The notes: a model not told the origin generated them from the letters alone. Shown: positions 1 to 5,459, counted from the stretch's first letter. The stretch is DNA of 6,275 nt from Chersky-822 sp035509195 (GCA_035509195.1 DATJLT010000146.1:1-6275), one strand, 5' to 3'. Program-made: numbers and translations.

Positions 1-645
1 GATCCAGCCGGCCTCGTGCGGAATCGTGCGGTGATCAGTATCTGTGCCGAACCTGGCACGGTGCCCGGCGATCCGCAGCGCCTCGTGCGCCGTTATCCCT
101 GCCAGCCTGGCGGTTTCTCGTGCGGTTGCCGCGACGGAGGCCCTGTCCACGATCAGGTCGGCGCCGTAGCCGAAGTCCAGCACAACGGCTCCGGGCGGCG
201 CGGGCGCTCGCTCGGGCCCCATCAGGGTCAGCACGGCGTATTCCGCCGACACGTCAGCGATCTCGACCCGGAGCATGAACCGCATCGACTGAAGGAACTC
301 CACGAGTTGATCGGCCTCGCCGGGTTCCACGTGAATCCAGGTCCGCGCCCCGTCATCGACGAGGCTGAGGAAGTGCTCAACGTGCCCGTGCGGGCTGAGG
401 ATCAGGGTCGTGGCGGCCACTCCGGGCGCCAGATCGTCGATCTTCTGCGTGCTGAGGCTGTTCAGCCAGCTCAGCCTGTCGGGCCCGGAGATCGTGACGA
501 CATCCAGGTTCGACCGGTCCACGACGGCTGCTCCGACGGAAAGCGCGCGCTGCTCGGCGAACGGATCACCATAGTGAGCGGGCACGCCCACGTCAGGAAA
601 CTCGGCCTCGACTGCTCCTTCGGTTCCAAGCAACGGACTGCTCAT
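1..645 (-). CDS. ygfZ: YgfZ/GcvT-like folate-binding protein, C-terminus cut by window edge
   Basis: I translated this myself by reverse-complementing 1-645; the frame is open for 215 codons from ATG at 645 and runs off the window. The family (YgfZ, IBA57/CAF17) is related to the T protein of glycine cleavage, binds tetrahydrofolate and supports maturation or repair of Fe-S enzymes in the cytoplasm. Recognisable parts are GPDRLSWLNSLSTQ (residues 54-67), LILSPHGHVEH (81-91), the RFMLRVE segment (122-128) and the block EALRIAGHRARFGTDTDHR (188-206) followed by IPHEAGW. The family's K-G-C-Y-x-G-Q-E motif should lie just beyond the left edge. The start begins MSSPLL, as I recall for actinobacterial homologues. 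No clear Shine-Dalgarno is visible, and the start lies 21 nt after the ABC-F stop, so it is probably cotranscribed with it. The family call is firm; the client enzymes are unknown. Confidence 0.9.
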   Translation of the reverse strand, partial: MSSPLLGTEGAVEAEFPDVGVPAHYGDPFAEQRALSVGAAVVDRSNLDVVTISGPDRLSWLNSLSTQKIDDLAPGVAATTLILSPHGHVEHFLSLVDDGARTWIHVEPGEADQLVEFLQSMRFMLRVEIADVSAEYAVLTLMGPERAPAPPGAVVLDFGYGADLIVDRASVAATARETARLAGITAHEALRIAGHRARFGTDTDHRTIPHEAGWI

Positions 646-666
646 GACTGCAAGGCTATCCGGCGG

Positions 667-2307
667 TCAGTATTCGGTGACCTCGCCCGCACGCACCATG
701 AGCCGACGCGACACTTCCACGCTCCCGGCCAGCGCCCGGTCGTGCGTTACCAGCAGCAGGGTTCCGTCGTAGTGCCCGAGTGCCTGCTCAAGCTGTTCGA
801 TCGCGGGCAGGTCAAGATGGTTGGTCGGCTCATCCATGATCAGCAAATTAGCACCGGAGTGCATCAGCAAGGCCAGATCGGCTCGCGTACGTTCGCCCGG
901 CGACAGCCGTCCCGCTGCCCGTCCGATGTCGTCGGCGCCGAGGCCGAACTTGGCAAGCAGCGTCCGCGCCTCTTCGTCTGGCAACCCGGACTCGGCGCGG
1001 AACGCGTCAATGAGGCGAGCGGACGCCGGGAAGGTCCGCCGTCCCTGGTCGATCTCGCCGATCGCGACCGAAGCCCCAAGCGACTGCCGACCAGAATCGA
1101 GTGGTACCCGGCCGAGAAGCGCCTGGATCAGCGTGGTCTTGCCCGACCCGTTGTCGCCTTGCACCAGCACTCGCTCGCCCCAGTTGACCTGCAGGCTGAC
1201 CGGCCCGAGCGTGAAGTTCCCCCGCCGCACGACGGCGTCGCTGAGCACGGCGACGACCTCGCCGCTCCGCGTCGCGGCGCCAAACCGCAGCCTGAGCTGC
1301 CACTCCTTGCGCGGTTCTGCGACCACCTCTAGCCGGTCGATCGCCCGGAGCGTCGCCGCGGCCTTGGCGCCGAGTTGCTGCGCGGCCTCAGCGCGGTGAT
1401 GCCTGATGCTCTTGTCAGGTTCCTTGCGCCTGCTTGCGGTGCTCTTGGCCGACCGCTCGCCTGACCGCGCCCACTCCTTCTGCTGCCGTGCCCGCTCGAG
1501 CAGGTTATCCCGCTTCGCGGCGTACTCCTCGTAGTCCTCGGCCGCCTTGGCCCGGTCCCTGGCCAGCTCTTCCTTGTAGGCCTGGTAGCCGCCGCCGTAG
1601 AGCTTGACCTGGCGCGAGTGGGGGTCGATCTGGAGCACCTGCCGCGCCGTCCGGTCAAGGAAGGTCCGGTCATGCGAGACCACGACGAGGCCGCCACGGT
1701 AGCTCACCAGGTGGTTTTCAAGCAGGTCGAGTCCGGTCAGGTCAAGGTCGTTCGTGGGCTCGTCGAGCAGCAGCACCTCGAACTTCGCCAGCAGCACGGC
1801 GGCCAGCGCCAGCCTGGCGAGCTGCCCGCCAGACAGCCTGGCCGCCTCCCTGTCCAGGTCGGAAGGCAGCCCGAGCTCGGCCGCCAGTTCGCTGGCCCTC
1901 GGTTCAAGATCAGGGCCGCCAAGCGACAGGTACGCCTCGAGTGCCGTCGCGTAGCCGGTGTCCGCGCCCGGCCGTCCAGCGGCCAGGCCGTCAGAAGCGG
2001 CCAGCATCGCCTGTTCTGCCGCGGCGACCCCGGTCCGTCTCGCCAGGTAGGCCAGCGCGGTCTCGCCAGCTCGCCGGTCATGCTCCTGCGGCAGGTACCC
2101 GACCGTGCCAGATGAGCTGACGATGCCCGCATCGGGCTTCAGCTCACCCGCGAGCACCCCCAGCAACGTCGACTTTCCGACTCCGTTCGGCCCCACGACC
2201 GCTATCCGGTCCCCTGCCGCGACCGTGACTTCCGCGTCGTGCAGCACTACCATCGCGCCAAAAGCGACGCCGACGCCCCGCGCGCTGAGCAAAGACACGC
2301 AGGCCAC
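667..2307 (-). CDS. ABC-F family ATPase (ribosome-associated, two nucleotide-binding domains)
   Basis: This 546-residue protein has two fused ATP-binding cassettes and no membrane segment, which is the ABC-F layout. Domain 1 has Walker A GPNGVGKST (39-47), signature LSGGQ (158-162), Walker B LLLDEPTND (179-187) and H-loop His212. Domain 2 has Walker A GDNGSGKTT (384-392), the variant signature LSPGE (468-472), Walker B LLIMDEPTNHLD (488-499) and His522. Between them, about residues 240-345, is a long charged helical linker rich in Arg, Lys and Glu, matching the P-site tRNA interaction motif that ABC-F proteins insert near the ribosomal E site. Roles in the family are translation-factor activity or ribosome protection against antibiotics; sequence alone does not choose between them. 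The start is GTG at 2307, with no good Shine-Dalgarno; GTG at 2298 is a possible alternative. It lies 66 nt after citrate synthase and 21 nt before ygfZ. Confidence 0.92.
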   Translation of the reverse strand: MACVSLLSARGVGVAFGAMVVLHDAEVTVAAGDRIAVVGPNGVGKSTLLGVLAGELKPDAGIVSSSGTVGYLPQEHDRRAGETALAYLARRTGVAAAEQAMLAASDGLAAGRPGADTGYATALEAYLSLGGPDLEPRASELAAELGLPSDLDREAARLSGGQLARLALAAVLLAKFEVLLLDEPTNDLDLTGLDLLENHLVSYRGGLVVVSHDRTFLDRTARQVLQIDPHSRQVKLYGGGYQAYKEELARDRAKAAEDYEEYAAKRDNLLERARQQKEWARSGERSAKSTASRRKEPDKSIRHHRAEAAQQLGAKAAATLRAIDRLEVVAEPRKEWQLRLRFGAATRSGEVVAVLSDAVVRRGNFTLGPVSLQVNWGERVLVQGDNGSGKTTLIQALLGRVPLDSGRQSLGASVAIGEIDQGRRTFPASARLIDAFRAESGLPDEEARTLLAKFGLGADDIGRAAGRLSPGERTRADLALLMHSGANLLIMDEPTNHLDLPAIEQLEQALGHYDGTLLLVTHDRALAGSVEVSRRLMVRAGEVTEY

Positions 2308-2314
2308 GATAAAG

Positions 2315-2344
2315 GACCGGCCGCCTGGGCGGCCCGTCGTTTTT
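2315..2344 (+). terminator. GC-rich hairpin with T-run between gltA and the ABC-F gene
   Basis: GGCCGC (2319-2324) and GCGGCC (2329-2334) pair around a four-base loop, extended past one mismatch by GAC/GTC (2315-2317 with 2336-2338). On the plus strand the stem is followed by five T (2340-2344), so the textbook intrinsic-terminator orientation is plus, although both flanking genes are read on minus. On minus the stem is followed only by GTCCTTTA, a poor U-run. It may act in both directions: weakly attenuating gltA transcription before the ABC-F gene, and stopping antisense transcripts that would enter gltA. Confidence 0.6.
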
Positions 2345-2373
2345 CGTCACCGCCCCCTTGCGAGCACCAGCGG

Positions 2374-3675
2374 CTAGTCCAGCTCGCCGTCCAGGTGCCT
2401 CAGGCCTTCGCCGACGTAAAGCTGACGTGGCCTGGCGATCTTCTGCTCGGGGTCGGCGGCGTTCTCCTGCCACTGTGCCAGCCAGCCGGGCATCCGGCCG
2501 ATGGCGAACAGCACGGGGAACATCGTCATCGGGAAACCCATGGCCTGGTAAATGATGCCCGAGTAGAAGTCGACGTTCGGGTACAGCTTGTGACTGATGA
2601 AGTAATCGTCGGCCAGGGCGATCCGCTCGAGTTCGAGCGCGATGTCGAGCAGCGGGTTCCGCCCCGTCACGCTGAACACCTGGTCGGCGACTTCCTTGAT
2701 GATCGAGGCACGCGGATCGAAATTTTTGTAGATCCTGTGCCCGAATCCCATCAGCCGGATCTCGCCTCGCTTGACCCGCTCGACATAGGCAGGGACGGCG
2801 CCCACCGAGCCGATCTCCTGCAGCATCCGCAATACCTGCTCGTTCGCTCCGCCGTGCAGGGGACCCCAGAGGGCCGCCGCGGCGGCTGCCGCCGCCGAGT
2901 AGGGATCCACGTGCGAGGAGCCGACGACTCGCATGGCGCTTGTCGAGCAGTTCTGCTCGTGGTCGGCGTGGAGGATGAGCAGGATGTCGAGCGCCCGCTC
3001 GAGCACGGGGTCTGGACGATAGCGCGGCTCGGTCATCTTCCACATCATGTTCAGGAAGTTGCCCGCATAGCTGAGCTGGGCGTCCGGGTAGGCGTAGGGC
3101 AGGCCCATCGCATGCCGGTAGGCGAACGCGGCCAGGGTGGGCATCTTGGCGATCAGCCTGACCACTTGCTCACGCTGCCGAGCGGGGTCGGCGACGAACT
3201 TGGCCTCGGGGTAGAAGGTAGACAAGCCGGCCACGGTACTGACCAGCATGCCCATCGGATGCGCGTCGTGGTGGAAGCCGTCGATGAACTTCTTGACGTT
3301 CTCGTGCACATAGGTGTGCATGCCGATCTCATTTGCCCAGGCAGCAGACTCGTCCTTCGTTGGCAGCTCCCCGGAAAGCAGCAGAAAGGAGACATCAAGG
3401 AAGGACGACCTGCGGGCCAGTTCCTCGATCGGGTAGCCACGGTAGCGGAGGATCCCCGCGTCGCCATCGATGAACGTAATGGCACTGCGGCAGCTTGCCG
3501 TATTGAGGAAAGCGGGGTCATAGCAGAGCAGGCCGAAGTCATCGTCTGAGGCCTTGATCTGGCGGAAGTCGAGCGCCCTGACCGCCCCTTCGAAGATCGG
3601 GAGCTCGTAACTGCGTCCGGTGCGGCTGTCGGTCACGTGCAGCACGCCGCCCGGCTGCTCGTTCGGTGTCGTCAT
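2374..3675 (-). CDS. gltA: Citrate synthase
   Basis: This 433-residue protein condenses oxaloacetate and acetyl-CoA to citrate, the entry step of the TCA cycle. Its length matches the hexameric-type (GltA-like) bacterial enzyme. The catalytic triad is visible: His274 in GPLHGGAN, His313 in GFGHRIYK and Asp369 in NVDFYSG. His238 in HADHEQN and Arg314 after the second catalytic His are also where the family has them. An eight-alanine run (261-268) precedes the GPLHGG loop, an Ala-rich helix in this family. The ATG at 3675 is supported by GAAGGAA 8 nt upstream. The 96 nt between the fur stop and this start hold that ribosome site and several TANNNT hexamers (for example TACGGT at 3744-3739 on minus), but no convincing -35, so whether it has its own promoter is undecided. 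The ABC-F gene follows after a hairpin. Confidence 0.97.
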   Translation of the reverse strand: MTTPNEQPGGVLHVTDSRTGRSYELPIFEGAVRALDFRQIKASDDDFGLLCYDPAFLNTASCRSAITFIDGDAGILRYRGYPIEELARRSSFLDVSFLLLSGELPTKDESAAWANEIGMHTYVHENVKKFIDGFHHDAHPMGMLVSTVAGLSTFYPEAKFVADPARQREQVVRLIAKMPTLAAFAYRHAMGLPYAYPDAQLSYAGNFLNMMWKMTEPRYRPDPVLERALDILLILHADHEQNCSTSAMRVVGSSHVDPYSAAAAAAAALWGPLHGGANEQVLRMLQEIGSVGAVPAYVERVKRGEIRLMGFGHRIYKNFDPRASIIKEVADQVFSVTGRNPLLDIALELERIALADDYFISHKLYPNVDFYSGIIYQAMGFPMTMFPVLFAIGRMPGWLAQWQENAADPEQKIARPRQLYVGEGLRHLDGELD

Positions 3676-3683
3676 CGCGGTTG

Positions 3684-3690
3684 TTCCTTC
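3684..3690 (-). promoter_or_regulatory. Ribosome binding site of gltA
   Basis: On the minus strand GAAGGAA lies 8 nt before the ATG at 3675. It is the only strong Shine-Dalgarno among the minus-strand genes here; the others look leaderless or weakly led. It fixes the citrate synthase start. Confidence 0.8.
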
Positions 3691-3771
3691 GCATCGCGGG
3701 CCACGGACGGCGGACAGAATCCTGCTGTTTCATACCCGACCGTAGTTCTTTCAGCCCAGACTAGGAACGCC

Positions 3772-4194
3772 TCATTTTGGCTCGGTACGGCACTCCTGAC
3801 AGGTGCCGAAGACCGTGAGGTGACCGACGTCGGTCTCGAAGCCGTATTCGGATTCCAAAGACTTCACCAGGGGCCCCACCGCCGCCTGGTCAAGTTCGGT
3901 GATGCCGCCGCAGGCGCGGCAGACCAGGTGGATGTGCTTGGCTTCGGCGGCGAGATGGTAACGATGCGCGCCGTGGCCCAGATGAGTGTGCGTGACGAGG
4001 CCGATCTGCTCAAGCAGTTCAAGCGTGCGGTAGACGGTGGAGACGTTGACGCCGACGGCTGTCTGCCTGACCTCGGCGTAGATCTCCTCGGGCGTCGCGT
4101 GCTCGAGCTTCGTCACGGCTTCGAGCACTAGCTGCCGCTGAGGTGTCACCCGGTAGCCGCTGGCTCGCAGCGCGTCATCCCACGTCTGCGACAT
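3772..4194 (-). CDS. Fur-family metal-dependent transcriptional repressor, possibly Nur-type
   Basis: This 140-residue protein has the Fur layout: an N-terminal winged helix (about 10-82, recognition segment VNVSTVYRTLELL 49-61) and a C-terminal dimerisation domain. Two CxxC pairs, Cys92/Cys95 and Cys132/Cys135, form the usual structural zinc site. Potential sensing ligands are His32, His69, His71, His74, His77, His80, His87, His89 and His125. From memory, nickel sensor Nur of Streptomyces coelicolor uses His33, 70, 72, 86, 88, 90 and 126; with an offset of one residue six of these seven are present here and position 85 is Ala. That favours Nur over iron Fur or zinc Zur but does not prove it, so I leave the symbol blank. 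It would repress metal-uptake or superoxide dismutase genes when loaded with metal. The ATG at 4194 lies 6 nt after a -10-like TAGACT, suggesting a leaderless mRNA. An inverted repeat upstream could serve autoregulation. Confidence 0.93.
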   Translation of the reverse strand: MSQTWDDALRASGYRVTPQRQLVLEAVTKLEHATPEEIYAEVRQTAVGVNVSTVYRTLELLEQIGLVTHTHLGHGAHRYHLAAEAKHIHLVCRACGGITELDQAAVGPLVKSLESEYGFETDVGHLTVFGTCQECRTEPK

Positions 4195-4200
4195 ACCTGA

Positions 4201-4206
4201 AGTCTA
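4201..4206 (-). promoter_or_regulatory. -10-like element for a leaderless fur transcript
   Basis: On minus, TAGACT (4206-4201) fits TANNNT and is followed by six bases and then the A of the ATG at 4194, so transcription would begin at the start codon. No Shine-Dalgarno is seen. The expected -35 region has no TTGAC-like hexamer, so activity is uncertain. Confidence 0.45.
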
Positions 4207-4211
4207 GTAGC

Positions 4212-4226
4212 GCAAATCCCACTTGC
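4212..4226. promoter_or_regulatory. Operator-like inverted repeat between fur and the plus-strand RNA
   Basis: GCAA (4212-4215) and TTGC (4223-4226) are inverted around 4219, with one further matching pair (T4217/A4221), giving a 15-bp imperfect palindrome. It lies between the -10 and -35 positions for fur and covers the -35-like TTGCCT of the divergent promoter. This is a sensible place for the regulator to control itself and the RNA together. The repeat is short and does not match a Fur or Nur box that I can recite. Confidence 0.3.
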
Positions 4227-4252
4227 CTGGCACGGCGATGATCACGTAACGT
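4223..4252 (+). promoter_or_regulatory. Sigma-70/HrdB-like promoter of the structured RNA
   Basis: TTGCCT (4223-4228) and TAACGT (4247-4252) are spaced by 18 bp. Transcription would start about 4259-4261, exactly at the base of the first predicted helix of the RNA. It is the best -35/-10 pair I see in the window. Confidence 0.5.
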
Positions 4253-4287
4253 GCTGGCTAACACGGGAAAGGAGGTGGTCCAAACTA

Positions 4288-4326
4288 ATGCATAGTTGTA
4301 GGACTCGTGAGGTGGCTGTCAGCTAG
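4288..4326 (+). CDS. 12-codon ORF (possible leader peptide) with an exceptionally strong ribosome site
   Basis: ATG at 4288 opens MHSCRTREVAVS, ending at TAG 4324-4326. AAGGAGGTGGTC (4269-4280) upstream can pair over nearly the whole anti-Shine-Dalgarno tail of 16S rRNA, with one G-U. The gap from GGAGG to ATG is 12 nt, slightly long. The ribosome site lies in the junction between helices P1 and P2, the start codon is in the P2 loop and the stop codon is at the P3 loop/stem border, so translation would open the whole first domain. One Cys codon is present, but there is no run of a single amino acid as in classic attenuators. It may be a leader peptide, the coding part of a dual-function RNA, or chance. 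Confidence 0.4.
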   Translation: MHSCRTREVAVS

Positions 4327-4395
4327 CCGCCGTCCCGTGTGGAACGCCTCGGCGTCGCTCAGGCGGCGGTTGGCTAATACACGGCAGGCACCGGA

Positions 4396-4471
4396 CCCCC
4401 GGGTGATCGGCCAAGTCCAGCCGATCCTGTGACGTTCACACGCCGCAGAAGCGCCCGGGGGATTCTCTTTT
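4396..4471 (+). terminator. Branched intrinsic-terminator-like stem ending the structured RNA
   Basis: CCCCCGGGTG (4396-4405) pairs fully, with one G-U, to CGCCCGGGGG (4452-4461) and is followed by ATTCTCTTTT up to 4471. The stem encloses two hairpins rather than a simple loop. The T-run is on plus only; it abuts the stop codon of the convergent nitrobindin gene (4472-4474). CACCGG (4389-4394) with CCGGGTG (4399-4405, one G bulged) would form a competing hairpin that uses up the 5' arm. Confidence 0.5.
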
Positions 4472-4954
4472 CTAGCCGCTTACCCGCTTGAGCTGAGCTG
4501 AGACGTGCGGCTGCAGGGGCTGGCCGACAGCGGCCATGTCGTAGGCATAAGCCAGGTCAGCACCGATGAGACCGTATAGCCGCTTACCCGCGGTAACCTC
4601 CTTGGCGGTCGCGGTGCGCACCACCGCATCGGTGACCAGTTCGATCTTGGTGCCGTCGATCCGCCCGACATAGATCTCGGTGATGCCGGTCGGATGGGTA
4701 AGCAGCACTTCGAGCTGATTGTCAGGCTGAGGGCGCCAGAACCCGACCTCAATCGCCAGCGGGCGCCCTATGTTGCCTTCGGCGTCGAGCAGCCAGGTGC
4801 GGCTCGAGTAGATCAGGAACGGCTTGCCGTTGTGGCTGAACGAGAGTTCCTGCCCGAAGTTGACGCTCTCGATCGTGGGATAGCCGACGACTCCCGCGCC
4901 TTCCCAGCGGCCAAGCAGAAAGCTCAGCGGAGCGATCGCCTGGTGCGGTTCCAT
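4472..4954 (-). CDS. Nitrobindin/FABP-like beta-barrel heme-binding protein (DUF1794)
   Basis: This 160-residue protein matches the FABP-family/UPF0678 group of actinobacteria, related to Mycobacterium Rv2717c and to the C-terminal domain of human THAP4. These form a ten-stranded barrel binding ferric heme and can handle nitric oxide or peroxynitrite. The group motif GxWxGxG is present as GRWEGAG (15-21). Also typical are NFGQELSFSHNGKPFL (32-47), the GFWRPQ strand (71-76), TDAVVRTA (108-115) and GKRLYG (123-128). His150 in QPHVSAQLKR near the C-terminus is the likely proximal heme ligand. I chose ATG 4954: the family begins near here, and the frame upstream has no homology and runs into the divergent dsrE gene. 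That ATG overlaps by one base (TGATG) the stop of the small upstream membrane-protein gene, suggesting coupled translation. The plus-strand RNA terminator abuts its 3' end. Confidence 0.88.
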   Translation of the reverse strand: MEPHQAIAPLSFLLGRWEGAGVVGYPTIESVNFGQELSFSHNGKPFLIYSSRTWLLDAEGNIGRPLAIEVGFWRPQPDNQLEVLLTHPTGITEIYVGRIDGTKIELVTDAVVRTATAKEVTAGKRLYGLIGADLAYAYDMAAVGQPLQPHVSAQLKRVSG

Positions 4955-5061
4955 CAGGGCTTTGCCCCGACCCGCCACAGGCGAAGGACGATCAGCGCAC
5001 AACAGCCCGCACTCGCCGCCGCAACCACGGTCAGCACGATCACGCTCAGGTCGGCTATCAC
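4954..5061 (-). CDS. Small single-pass membrane protein (35 aa), hypothetical
   Basis: A short minus-strand ORF from GTG 5061 to TGA 4956-4954 encodes 35 residues beginning MIADLSVIVL. Residues 4-26 are almost all hydrophobic, enough for one membrane span, with a Cys-Cys pair at 20-21. Basic residues (Arg27, Arg30, Lys34) follow, so the C-terminus is probably cytoplasmic. Support that it is real: the stop overlaps the nitrobindin ATG by one base, the composition is plainly membrane-like, and TACACT (5074-5069 on minus) lies 7 nt before the GTG, as in a leaderless gene. Without it the nitrobindin mRNA would have no obvious promoter or ribosome site. Function is unknown; it may anchor or deliver something to the heme protein. 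An upstream extension is blocked by the divergent gene. Confidence 0.55.
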   Translation of the reverse strand: MIADLSVIVLTVVAAASAGCCALIVLRLWRVGAKP

Positions 5062-5068
5062 AGGTGGC

Positions 5069-5078
5069 AGTGTACGGT
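5069..5078. promoter_or_regulatory. Overlapping divergent -10-like elements, both leaderless
   Basis: On plus, TACGGT (5073-5078) is followed by six bases and then ATG 5085 of dsrE. On minus, TACACT (5074-5069) is followed by seven bases and then GTG 5061. The two hexamers share two bases, so both polymerases could not bind at once. -35 matches are weak on both sides. Confidence 0.4.
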
Positions 5079-5084
5079 GTGACA

Positions 5085-5450
5085 ATGGCTTCTGGTTCGC
5101 TCGTTATCAAGGTAACCGCAGGCAAGAATGACGCCGAGCGCTGTAACCAGGCCTTTAATGTCGCCGCCGCCGCACTGGCCAGCGGCGTGCCCGTGTCGCT
5201 CTGGCTGACAGGCGAGGCGAGCTGGCTCGGCCTTCCCGGCGAGGCTGAGCAGATCAAGCTCGATCACGCGACCCCGCTGAACGACCTGCTCGCCGCGATT
5301 CTCGCGGGCGGCACCGTCACGGTGTGCACCCAGTGCGCCGCCCGCCGTGAGATCACCGAAGACCGGCTGATCGCGGGCGTCAGGATCTCCGGTGCGACGA
5401 CGTTTGTGTCCGAGGTCATGGCCGAAGGCGCCAAACCGCTAATTTATTAG
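5085..5450 (+). CDS. DsrE-family sulfur-relay-like protein
   Basis: This 121-residue protein has the DsrE/TusD-like fold signature: an N-terminal strand LVIKVTAG (6-13), a helix with Cys20 NQAFNVAAAAL, the strand VPVSLWLTGEAS (35-46), and a C-terminal CTQCAARR (81-88). In TusD/DsrE the persulfide-carrying cysteine lies in an equivalent Cys-x-x-(Cys/Ala) segment followed by Arg, so Cys81 or Cys84 is the candidate active site. Partners DsrF/DsrH or TusB/C are not in the window; stand-alone copies in actinobacteria have no defined role that I know. The ATG at 5085 matches where homologues begin; in-frame GTG codons at 5070 and 5079 are alternatives, but a -10-like hexamer 6 nt before the ATG suggests a leaderless start there. 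It is divergent from the membrane protein/nitrobindin pair and ends before GC-rich hairpins. Confidence 0.85.
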   Translation: MASGSLVIKVTAGKNDAERCNQAFNVAAAALASGVPVSLWLTGEASWLGLPGEAEQIKLDHATPLNDLLAAILAGGTVTVCTQCAARREITEDRLIAGVRISGATTFVSEVMAEGAKPLIY

Positions 5451-5459
5451 CCGACCCGA

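Larger units (their letters stand above)
4261..4471 (+). ncRNA. Candidate structured RNA with short ORF and intrinsic terminator
   Basis: This plus-strand element fills the fur-nitrobindin gap. Domain 1 is a three-way junction. P1 is ACACGGGA (4261-4268) with TCCCGTGT (4333-4340), perfect over 8 bp. P2 is GGTCC (4277-4281) with GGACT (4301-4305), topped by AACTA (4283-4287) with TAGTT (4293-4297) and a loop ATGCA. P3 is GGTGGCT (4311-4317) with AGCCGCC (4325-4331). A small hairpin ACGC-CTCG-GCGT follows (4344-4355). Domain 2 is a 10-bp stem (4396-4405 with 4452-4461) enclosing hairpins GATCGGC/GCCGATC (4405-4411, 4420-4426) and TGTGA/TCACA (4428-4432, 4436-4440), then a T-rich run. P2, P3 and the long stem each contain one G-U pair that would be an A-C mismatch on the other strand, so the RNA is plus-strand. 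I do not recognise a known RNA family. It could be a trans-acting small RNA, a leader-peptide attenuator, or both. Confidence 0.55.

Noticed and set aside
16..1332. A 438-codon plus-strand open frame
   Set aside because: It is antisense to ygfZ and the ABC-F gene, both with clear family motifs. Its composition is Arg/Gly/Pro/His-rich with no domain, as expected of a shadow frame in GC-rich DNA.
2239..3549. A 436-codon plus-strand open frame over citrate synthase
   Set aside because: It is antisense to a citrate synthase with intact catalytic residues; no recognisable motif and no ribosome site.
4340..4471. 6C RNA or another known actinobacterial RNA because of C-runs
   Set aside because: The C-run is in a stem arm, not in two hairpin loops of six cytosines as in 6C RNA; no known signature was recognised.
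4962..5084. Upstream extension of the DsrE frame to 4962
   Set aside because: It would be antisense to the small membrane gene, is Arg/Pro/Ser-rich, and homologues start at the LVIKVTAG strand.
4955..5257. Upstream extension of the nitrobindin frame to 5257
   Set aside because: The added residues are antisense to dsrE and show no homology, and the ATG at 4954 fits the family's N-terminus and overlaps the small upstream gene.
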